Notes under the pieces: model-generated | Told to the model about the DNA's origin: nothing | Database searches by the model: none | The model's input: only the letters and a program-made list of their open reading frames with translations | NCBI GenBank assembly: GCA_963971225.1 | Contig: OZ020268.1 | Location: forward strand, 114,931,072 to 114,995,071 | Reading direction: 5' to 3' | DNA length: 64,000 bases | DNA from: Melieria omissa | Lineage: Eukaryota; Arthropoda; Insecta; Diptera; Ulidiidae | In this document: positions 37,099 through 46,115 of the stretch, piece by piece | Numbering within the stretch: position 1 is the first letter of the stretch | How the letters are laid out: each line of letters begins with the position of its first letter | Position numbers and translations under genes: made by a program

Positions 37099-37189
37099 AA
37101 GCATGGGATAAGGAGTACGAGTATGTCAACCAAATTGGGCCAAATGCGATATGTGTCTAAAGGACAATGAGATTGTGGCTCACTACATT

Positions 37190-37275
37190 AAGAACTTGAA
37201 CTAGGAATCGAACCTAGGACCTCTGGTTTGATAAGTTACTATTGAGGCCAGCTCAATTGATCAACTAGACCCCAA
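37190..37275 (-). mobile_element. tRNA-derived SINE head, copy D
   Basis: Read on the minus strand, 'ggtctagttgatc' (box A-like), then 'ccagaggtcctaggttcgat' with the box B GGTTCGATTCC, matches the heads at 24033 and 44411. The SINE body is not recognisable here. Confidence 0.5.
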
Positions 37276-37486
37276 ATATCTGTTGATAAAAAAACTAAAA
37301 GAGAGTTGGCCAATAAGTTTTGATATATCCATTGTATAGTTCTAAAATTTTATTATCAGATTATTATTTGTTCCGATCTCTTCAACACTGTCTTGCTGGG
37401 AAAAAATTGGACTCTTAAAAGAACTGCAAAAAGTATCTGCGTCAGCTTTTCAGTGATAAGATTCCGTAATTCTTCAATAAATGAAT

Positions 37487-37565
37487 AATAGGTTAGGTAA
37501 GGGTGGATGTCTCTTTATGGGACACACTTGGGCCTATATGGCCCATTGTGATATTACAAATCTAC
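37487..37565 (-). repeat. LINE 3'-end fragment with TTAGG-type tail
   Basis: 'ataggttaggtaagggtgg' is followed by 'ggacacacttgggcc' and 'ggcccattgtgatattac'. The last motif recurs (inverted or direct) near 23625 and 46045. Confidence 0.5.
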
Positions 37566-37611
37566 TCGTTGGAAATGTGAAAATAACAGTGTTTTACAAA
37601 AAGAAAACACT

Positions 37612-39088
37612 TTTCTAATTATTTCTCATTTGAATCACCACATTTTAAGTCAATTAGAGCATTATGTCAAGTTTCCTCCCTAAAACCCTTAACCCATCGT
37701 TGACCGCGTCAGATTTTAATTTTCGAAAAAAAAGTGTCAAATTATTTTACATTTGAAGTACTTTATAAGTCCATTAATTCATGTTTTTTTACAGTTTTTC
37801 CATACAAACACTTAACCCATCTTTGACCCCGTCTGATTTCGATTTAAAAAAAAAAATAGAAAAACACGTGTCGAGTATGTCACATTTGAAGTACTTTCAA
37901 CAATTTTGAAGTCAAAAAGCCCATAAAATCTTGTTTCTCCATACAAACTTTTAACCCATCGTTGAACACCTCAAATTTTGACATTCGAAAAAATGAAAAA
38001 CACATGTCTAAATTTTCTTAACTAAAAGTACTTTCACCAATTTTCAAGTCATTCATACTTGTGCATAGTTTCTTCATACAAACTCTTAATCCATCGTTGA
38101 TCCCGTCAGACTTTTATTTTCGAAAAAAATGAAAAACAAGTGTAGAATTATTTCACATTTGAAGTACTTTCACCAAGTTTGAAGTCAATTGGTCCATTAA
38201 TTCATGTTTTTGCACAGTTTCTCCATATAAACTTTTAACCCATGGTTGACCCCGTCAGAATTCGATTTTCAAAAAGTGAAAAACACGTATCGAGTTATTT
38301 TACAATTGAAGTACTCTTACCAAGTTTGAAGTCAAAAGGCGTAAAAAATCATACGTCATACAAACTTTTAAAACTTGGTTCACCCCCTTAAGTTTTGATT
38401 TTCGAATAATTGAAAAATAAATGTCGAATTATTTTTTTTTTTATAATTTCACCAAGTTTGAAGTCAAAAGGCGTAACAAATCATGTTTCTTCATACAAAC
38501 TTTTAACCCTCGGTTCACCCGTTTTAGTTTTGATTTTCGAAAAATTTTAAAATACGTGTCAAGTTATTTTTTATTTGAAGTACTTTCACTAAGTTTGAAG
38601 TCAAGAGGCGTAAAAAATTATATATCCAAATACAAATTTTAACCCTTGTTTCACCCCTTTAAGTTTTGATTTTCAAAAAATTAAAAAATATGTGTCGAAT
38701 TATTTTTTGTTTGAAGTACTTTCACCAAGTTTGAAGTCAAAAGGCGTAAAAAATCATGTTTCTTCATACAAACTTTTAACCCTTGGTTCACTCCTTGTAG
38801 TTTTGATTTTCGAATAATTGAAAAATAAGTGTCAAATTATTTTTTATTTGAAATAATTTCACCAAGTTTAAGTCAAAAGACGTAACAAATCATGTTTCTT
38901 CATACAAACTCTTAACCCTTGATTCAACTCTTTAAGTTTTGATTTTCAAAAAATTGAAAAAATACGTGTCGAATTATTTTATTTTAAAGTAATTTCACCA
39001 AATTTTAAATCAATAGGCCCATTAAATTGCGTTTCTTCATACAACACCTTAACTCCTGCTTTGCCCCTTTAGACCCCGAATTTTAAAA
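37612..39088. repeat. Tandem array of ~135-bp units, second locus (about 11 units)
   Basis: The 'aacccatcgttgacccc' word recurs near 37690, 37814, 37955, 38087, 38237, 38370, 38505, 38640, 38778, 38915 and 39050, each with 'accaagtttgaagtcaaaag' and 'gttttgattttcgaaaaat'. Units 38370-38915 form a more uniform subgroup with 'ttcaccccttaagttttg'. Both ends ('tctaattatttctcatttga' and 'ctttagaccccgaatt') equal those of the array at 27.9-29.0 kb. Confidence 0.93.
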
Positions 39089-39200
39089 AATCCCATCATA
39101 GCGCAAGTTCACTTTTCAAAATGTATCTACAGTTTAAATTTCATATTTTAAGCTTAAGCGGTTTTTGATGGATTTTCAATGCAAACATTGATGTGAGTAT

Positions 39201-39717
39201 TTAACTCTTTCGACACCGAATTTTTTCTTGTGCCTCAATATTACTTTGTGGTATTTAAATCTGTTTCATGATTTAAGAAGAAACATACACGACACGCCTC
39301 TTTGTTAGAGTTCTAGAGCTAGTTTATTTTTGAACAATTTTAGCTTTAAATGGGTTAAATAAATTTTGTATCAATTTTTTAAATTACAAAAAAATTATTT
39401 AATATTTATGGAAAAATACAAAATCACTTTTAGATTTTATTTAACCATTATTAAAGAAACAGGATTTTGATCAAACGCGATCAATTCGCAGACTTCAATT
39501 AGAACACAAACTTTTATTGATGTCGCTGCAAATTATTGAAAAATTATTTTGGGGATAACAGTAAAATTTTTGTAATTTGCTTTGAATTCACTTCAAAAAA
39601 TACTTATTGTTGAATTCAATTCAATATTTCAATGTTTTTTAATCAATCGTAGCTTTTGCTATAAGATGACAAATGGGTTAAGTTGCTCTTAGGCAACGTT
39701 GGGTTCGAAAGCGTTAA
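39201..39717 (-). mobile_element. TTAA-flanked MITE (CCCTTTCG family), long copy
   Basis: The ends are TTAA-CTCTTTCGACACCG (left) and TTCGAAAGCG-TTAA (right). The interior matches the copy at 29097-29389 in inverted orientation and has about 220 bp extra. No transposase frame is present. Confidence 0.8.
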
Positions 39718-40899
39718 AAAATCCGCATGCGGTAGCGAAGAATAGCCTTGCGCAGGATACAAATACGAGTAAGTAAAGTTACGAAACCAACTGAAACATT
39801 CTTGTTTGCTTTATGCAAACCTTTGTGGTCATGTTTAGCTGTCTCTCGTCCTTCTTTGCTTTCTGATTGGTTCTATGCTAAGCTTACGCTACATTACGTT
39901 ACATTAAGAGCGACCAGCCAGGACAAGGCCAGGACAAGGCAGGACTCTATACAAGAGAAGAGAGATTTACATAAAACCATATCAACCAACAACAAAGCAA
40001 CAGCAATGCACTCACTCACACTCATACAGCCAAAGACCCACACAGCAGCAGGCATCGACACCGCACACAATGCCACAAGCAATGCATTTGTTGCAAGCTT
40101 ATGTTGCACTTACTTTTTTCACTTGATGACTGTGCAGCATTCATCTGTGCAACGCTCGGCCAGCTGTGCGTTGCCACTTCGATCCGTTCGATGTCGTCGT
40201 CTGGCTGTCTGTCTGTCTGTCAGTTGCACAGTCCGTTCATGCAACACTCTGCGGCTGCGACTTGCCATGTCGTCGCTTAACCCACAAACTCTAATAAAAA
40301 TCCGTACAAATGAAACCAATGCACCAACTGTGAAATCTGTTTCTTTGCTCCTACCGCATGCGTCGCTCCTCACTCATCCGAACGCTGTCTGCTGCCCAAC
40401 AACATCATTGGCTCTGACTTGGCTCTTCGCTGGCGATTCTTTCTCTTGCGGGTTTTTGGCTTTGCATTTGTGTTGTTGTTGTTGCATTGTGCTTATTGTC
40501 TAATATCCATTCTTTGCAACAGCAACAACAGCAACAATTTCAACATGCTGCCACTGTTGCTATTTTACTTGTTGTTGCTGTTTTTGTTGTTATTGTTACA
40601 TCTGCTGCCATTGTTGCTTTGACTGCACCGATGCTATTTGCCAATTTTTGCACGTCCGCCCGGCTGTCTATCCAGCATTTCTCGCCATTCAGTCATTCAT
40701 TGCCGTATGCCACCTCAACTCCCCTCACCATCACACCATCCCTGCTGCCATTAGTCCAGCCAACGTCGATGTGGCTGTGCGGCTGTGCGCGTCGCATCCA
40801 TTGTAAACTTGGCCGCTCATGAGGAAGCGTTTTGTTTGCTCGCTGGTTTGTTGGCTCGCATCGATCACTTTGCCATTATTTTGCTCCGTTGCCATATAG

Positions 40900-40930
<31 letters not shown>

Positions 40931-42890
40931 GCTTTATGTGTTGCTGCTTTATTTCGGTCGTTTTTGTTGCGCTTTTACTTTGCAACTTGCAGTCGAGCAA
41001 CAATTTGCAGTTACTTTTCTAAATGGTGTTGCCGTTGGTAACCTCCATGGCGGCCTTTGTTGTTGCTATTGTTGCTGTTGTCGTTGCAAATATTGCACCG
41101 CGTCGCGCACACTTTGATGAAATGCTGCCAATGCTGCTGGCGGCTGTGTGCTGCAGTTTTGGCCAACAAAACAAGAAAATCAAAAGCAACACTTACAAAA
41201 AAAACAATGACAACAACAGCAACAAATATTGTGGCAAATTGTGGTCGACTGCTTATTGCGCAGTCGCTGCTTGCCGCTTGTTGCGCGTTGTTAGCAGCAA
41301 TGGCAGCAATTGTTGTTGTTGGTGTTATTGCTTGTTGCTTTGTTGTTGAATTTGGATTTTGGGGCTTTCGAGCGTGTTGTGGTGTTTGTTGTTATTGTTG
41401 CTATGCATTTGGTTATTGTTTTTGTTATTTGTAGTATTTGTATGCATATATGTTGTTGTTGTTACCATTATTGTGTCTGTGTGTGTGTGTGTGTCACTAA
41501 CACAAACACAGACACACACTTGAGCGGTTGAGGCAGTCAGCGATGCTTGAAAGCGTCACAATTGGCAGTGAGGTCGTTTGCTAAGCGAATAAGCACATAG
41601 GGTGCACATGCAAAATACGGCTTAACACAATTTCTATGCATAATTGCAGACTTACAGCTATGTTTGTTTGTATAAACATTGTTTTGTTTATTATTATTTG
41701 TGCAATATTCGGTTATTGTTGGCTTTAAATTTGTCTTAGTATTAAATTTTGTTGTCGTTGCTAAGTAGTGCTGTCCCAGCTTCACTGCTTTACTGTATAA
41801 CCTCATTTGAACTGTTGGCTTGCGGCTGTCTTTTCACGCTCAAAAACCTTCACCACTAGAAAATTTAGTTATAAATAAGAAAAAATTGCAGATATGCATT
41901 CAATTGGCAGCAAGTGACTATGAAGTTGTTGCTTTTGTATTTTCTTTTTATTTATTAAATATGAGGAAAACTTGAATGGAAAGTGTGTAAAGTGGAATGG
42001 ATCAGAAAGAGAGCGAAACAATTTATTAAACACACAATTGAAACTAATATCTTTTATAGATTAAAATTTATATATTTTTATGAGAATTTATTACTTATGT
42101 AAATAAATAAAAAATTAAAATATATTCGTTCCAAGACAGAATCAGAAAGAAATGTTTAACTAAAGACGCTTGTCAATAAGCTCTACGACATTAGTAAAGA
42201 CTCTGTCACAGATAGGAATCTAAAGTAAATTTGGTTCTAGCAGAAACATAGCCTAAGAGGGGGAGGTTTGGGTTTCAAAATTATAGTCTATGTCTATAGT
42301 CTATAGTCCATAGTCTATGCTTAAATAGCATTTGCAATCACTATCACATGGCGATATTAACCTAAAAAATATATTTTCAACTTTAAAAATCAAACAAAAT
42401 TATAATAACACAATTTTTTTTAGCAAAATTTATGTTTTATTATATTTTATATATTTTTTTATATACGTGTAATATTTTTATATTTTATATTTAATATTTT
42501 TTATTCAGAATAAGCCCGTTTGGACTAAATACAGCAACTTCGACAATCTAAAAGTATATCCCAGTAGTGTTTTAGTTTGTTGGCTGCGATGTCCTAAAGG
42601 ATGTCAGCGCAAGCATTTTGAATGGCTTCTACGTTCACAAAACTTTTTCGTTTCATCGAAAAATTCATTTTTTCAAAAGTTGAAAATTGCACAGTGGCAA
42701 ATCAGGCACATACTAGGAATTGTTGATGGTTAAATGCAATTTTTAGTCAAAAAATCAGTCAACTTGTGTAGAACGAACTGTGGCCACACTTTTCCATAGC
42801 TAAATGTTCACTTGAAATGTGATAATTTTATAATATTGAAATAGTTAAACCCACTTTCCGATTTCAGTTGGCCAACTCTTTGGTCATCAT
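39718..42890. other. No gene confirmed; TTG-rich islands and a small TATAGTC repeat
   Basis: 39750-41540 is GC-richer with CTGT, TTG and CAA runs. A 251-codon plus-strand frame (39748-40503) has no domain. 41540-42890 is AT-rich with 'tatagtcta' repeated about four times at 42281-42321. Confidence 0.5.
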
Positions 42891-43033
42891 TTCTGTGGCC
42901 GTAAGGAATAACAGCCAAAGTCAATTTTATGAAGTTTTCAGGAGAGCTTTTAATTTTTGAATTTAGCTCTAGGTTAAGCTTTAGCTATTCAGATTTTTGG
43001 ATTTTATGAGCAAAAGCCATAGAATTTTGTGTA

Positions 43034-43774
43034 CCAGGATGCGCCTATGAAACCGGTAACGACATCTAGCGGTAAATAGCCGAATATTTATAAACTTCGG
43101 AACCGTACCAAATGTCATGTTTACTTCTTCTGCCATATGTCAACAATATTCAGTTCACAATTTGTCAAGTTTCATCCAACAACGCATTGTTTGACGCTCC
43201 GGAAAATGTCGGATTACGTGCCTACAAATTACGATTTGCGGACACAGTTAATTTTGTGTTACCATTTGAAGAAAAAAACCTTCTAAAACCTGGTGAAACG
43301 GTTAACGGTGAACGTTACCAACAACAATTGGCCGATTTGAACCGTGCTATACGCCAAAAACGCCCAGAATATGAAGCCAGGCAACACAAAGTGATTTTCC
43401 TCGATGACAACGCACCACCACACCGCACTAGAGCCACCAAAGAATTGGTTGCATCGTACAACTGGGAAGCTCTTGCTCATGCGGCTTACTCACCAGACTT
43501 GGCGCCTTCGGATTATCACATGTTCGCATCGATGGGCCACGCATTAACGGAACGGCGCTTCAATTCTCACGCAGAAGCCAAAAAATGGATCGATGATTGG
43601 TTTCAGGCAAAAGACGAAACATTTTTTTGGCGAGGCATCCATAAATTGCCTGAGAGATGGGAAAAATGTGTAGCTAGCGATGGCCATTACTTTGAAGAAT
43701 AAAATTGTAATCATTTCCTCACAATAAACGTGTTTTTTCAAAAATAATTACCGGTTTCATAGGCGCATACCTGG
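43034..43774 (+). mobile_element. Mos1-type mariner, defective, 741 bp
   Basis: Inverted ends CCAGGATGCGCCTATGAAAC (left) and, read inverted, CCAGGTATGCGCCTATGAAA (right) run about 28 bp with a one-base gap. TA lies on both sides (43032-43033, 43775-43776). Complete mariners are near 1.3 kb, so about 40% of the element is missing. Confidence 0.92.
43206..43702 (+). pseudogene. mariner transposase remnant, internally deleted (mauritiana-type)
   Basis: The N-terminus is readable from ATG 43206 (MSDYVPTNYDLRTQLILCYH), followed by LKKT, and stops at TAA near 43286. The rest is in another frame, from LLKPGETVNGERYQQQLADL to the stop at 43700-43702. That part keeps the second and third catalytic aspartates in DDNAPPH and YSPDLAPSDYH with 34 residues between (DD34D), and ends KLPERWEKCVASDGHYFEE, which is Mos1-like. 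The first catalytic Asp, WVPHEL motif and linker are deleted, and the deletion broke the frame. It lies within intact terminal repeats, themselves inside another MITE. Confidence 0.92.
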
Positions 43775-44404
43775 TAGTAGTACATTTGAATACGACGAAT
43801 GCAATGGTGGTAATAACTCAATTTTTTCCTAACTCGACTTTGGCTGTTATTCCTTACGGGCACAGATTTATGTTCTTAATACTGTTTTAAAATTTCGCAT
43901 GTTCAACTCTGCCACAGGATAAACAGTCATCGCTATAAACTTGGTTCATCAAGTGAAATTTTTTTGTTTAAGTTTTACTACTTAAATTTGAAATAAAACT
44001 TCAGCACACAGGGGTGTTGAAGGTTCAACCCCATCATATACAAAAAGTCTAGGTACAAAATATAATTCCAAATGGAATCGAGCTCCAAAGCTCATACTTT
44101 CACTTCAGACACAATAATTCCGTTTCTATTGAATCAAATTTCGACTCAAAACCGGGAAATAAAGGCCTATATGGTTTGTTGTATTTATTACCGCAGTTCC
44201 TTCTATTTGAAATGTGTATTCGATACTGTTACTCAAACCAATGGAAAAAGAAGTGAAAGAACATACAGCTTAATGCCGATTTCAAACGGCGATTGGCAAT
44301 TTTTCTTCCACATTTGGAAATTTTGCCATTATCTGCCAATATCGAATTTGTTCTTTTCTTATAATTTTCATTTATTTCTTTTGGACAGCGACAGTAGTAG
44401 ACAA

Positions 44405-44492
44405 GTGTTTAAATAGTCCAAACTAGGAATCGAACCTAGAGCCTCTGGTGTGAAAAGCCAATACCCACTTGTTCCATCGAAACCAGCGGTGT
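44405..44492 (-). mobile_element. tRNA-derived SINE head, copy C
   Basis: Read on the minus strand, 'ggcttttcacaccagaggct' followed by box B GGTTCGATTCC matches copies A and D. The SINE body is not recognisable. Confidence 0.5.
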
Positions 44493-44814
44493 GATAGTAA
44501 AAAATATTTAGTATTAAAGTATCGACTTAGTAACGGTAAGAGTTACCAATTTACAGTTTGGGTGATGCTTTGTTGTCGGTTTTGGCCACTTCAATTATCT
44601 TGGCCTGCATCAGTTGACTATAGAAAGTATCGTATAACTTTAGGCGGGCTTCTATTAGGTCTCTCCATCAAAGATGTGGTGCCTGATTTATTTTCGCCTT
44701 CCTTATTACAACTCGCGAGAATGGCCATCACTGTATTAGGAACTGAACCGATTCCAGTTAATAGTCACTCAGTCAATGGGCCTTTTACTTTTACTATATC
44801 CAATGGTGCACTCA

Positions 44815-44936
44815 GAGTGGGGGGGGGGGGGGTGGCGTGTCCTTTTGAACTCAATTCGATATAAAACCATATTTAGCCCCAGCAATTTTTATATTGGGAG
44901 GGGTTTGAGCCATAAAACCCCCTAGGTGTGCCACTG
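44815..44936. mobile_element. Probable MITE fragment with G-rich end (CAGTGGCacACCTAGGGGG)
   Basis: The right end, read inverted, is CAGTGGCACACCTAGGGGGT, which resembles ends of several animal hAT-type elements. The other side is a run of 14 G (44819-44832). No target duplication was seen. Confidence 0.38.
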
Positions 44937-45071
44937 ACTACATCCATTATCTAAAAAGTGACTAGATAAGAAAATAAATTTAAGTAAAACGTGAACAGTG
45001 TAAGGTATCAACTTGTTTGAAGCTAAATTCATGTCATTATAGAACTTGTCTCTAGGCAATTAGGAGCAATG

Positions 45072-45442
45072 CTACTTACTTACTTAACTGGCCATAACAA
45101 CCCGTTATCGGGTTACGGCCTGCCGCAAAACTTCTCTCCAGGCGCCTCTGCTTCGCGCGCGCCTTCTCCAGTTGGTCACACCAAGAGATACCAGGGCCTC
45201 TTCCACTTGGTCCTTCCACCGGAGACACGGCCTCCCTCTTCGCCGTCGACCTCCAACCATCGCATCGAATACCTTTTTCGCCGAAGCTTCGTCGTCCATG
45301 CGGCAGACATGACCGAGCCAGCGTAGCCGCTGGATCTTAATTCGCTGCGCTACGTCCATGTCCTTATACAGCTCATACAGCTCGTTATTGGTTCGTATGC
45401 GATAGTCGTCACCAACCCGAACAGGGCCGAAGATTTAGATAG
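45072..45442 (-). mobile_element. RTE-like LINE, 5'-truncated insertion with 14-bp target duplication
   Basis: The insert is flanked by identical AATTAGGAGCAATG at 45058-45071 and 45443-45456. Its 3' end (low coordinate side) ends in a short TAAG-repeat tail, typical of RTE-like elements. Length is 371 bp. The intact target duplication suggests a comparatively recent insertion. Confidence 0.9.
45105..45434 (-). pseudogene. C-terminal end of an RTE-like reverse transcriptase protein (5'-truncated)
   Basis: The frame is uninterrupted for 109 codons, from IFGPVRVGDDYRIRTNNELY through RIKIQRLRWLGHVCRMDDEA and GRPCLRWKDQVEEALVSLGV to the stop. This is the conserved C-terminal tail found after the reverse transcriptase domain in RTE-like LINEs. 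The polymerase and endonuclease domains are absent because of 5' truncation, so the fragment is non-functional although the frame is open. A decayed paralogue lies at 25080-25470, and a very short diverged piece near 45830-45890. Confidence 0.85.
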
Positions 45443-45456
45443 AATTAGGAGCAATG

Positions 45457-46019
45457 GGATTATTTAATATGGGAGCTCCAATAAAAATATAAGTTAGGGT
45501 ATAAGTACGTTCGAAAGAAAATTACAAAAATTTTTCACAGAAGAAAATTATTGTGTGTCGGTCACAGATCTTAAACTTCTGAGCAGCCGCAAAGCAGTTT
45601 GTAGAGTTTCTTAGCATTTTTGTAAATATATATCTAATTTTTTTAATTTTTTGTTTAAAGCATTTTATTATCAAAATCCATAAAATGAAAGATAAATATG
45701 CTTATTAGAAATAATTTTGGAGCTAAGAACGTTAATAAAACATTTTTGAGTTGCTATCTCCCTGCAGTTTGTCTCTAAGCTTCGTAAAACAACTGTCGTT
45801 AGATCTGCAAAGGATACATTGGGTGGAAGGACCAAATTGTGAACGTTCTATTATCTGTGTGTGACCAACTGGAAAAGGTGAAATAAGAAAGTAACAATGA
45901 ACTATGAAACAGTTGAACTATGTAGATTGGGGACACAAAATTTAAATTCCGAATCTGCTCTCTTTTATAAAAAGGTCGAACTGGTTTGTACCGAATTAAG
46001 ATTGATTGCTTAGCTCCGG
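45457..46019. other. AT-rich DNA with a small decayed LINE piece
   Basis: Mostly unassigned. 45830-45890 ('ggtggaaggaccaaattgtg', 'gtgtgaccaactggaaaagg') is a short diverged relative of the RTE-like C-terminal region. Confidence 0.45.
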
Positions 46020-46115
46020 AAGGTATTCACAATGGGCCAATTTGGCCTCCGAGTGCTCACACACTCCGAGTGCCGCACACACTCTTCCCTACATAACGTA
46101 ACCTAACCTAACCTT
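46020..46115 (+). repeat. LINE 3'-end fragment with AACCT tail
   Basis: 'cacaatgggccaatttggcc' and a later 'cataacgtaacctaacctaa' match, in opposite orientation, the fragment at 37487-37565. Confidence 0.5.

Larger units (their letters stand above)
42892..43866. mobile_element. MITE with CTGTGgCCGTAAGGAATAAC ends, interrupted by a mariner
   Basis: The 31-bp ends at 42892-42922 and 43836-43866 are inverted matches (TCTGTGGCCGTAAGGAATAA... and the inverse with one mismatch). Removing the mariner at 43034-43774 and one TA leaves about 232 bp of non-coding element. No clear target duplication was identified, so the superfamily is unknown. Confidence 0.75.

Noticed and set aside
39748..40503. 251-codon plus-strand frame
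   Set aside because: It has no recognisable domain, its composition follows local CTGT and CAA repeats, and it begins just after a MITE; likely a chance frame in GC-rich DNA.
43112..43290. Upstream start (43112) of the mariner C-terminal frame
   Set aside because: The true transposase N-terminus is in another frame from ATG 43206; the in-frame upstream part is an artefact of the deletion.
46085..46105. TTAGG/AACCT words as telomeric repeats
   Set aside because: Only two to three units occur, always at the edge of LINE-like sequence.
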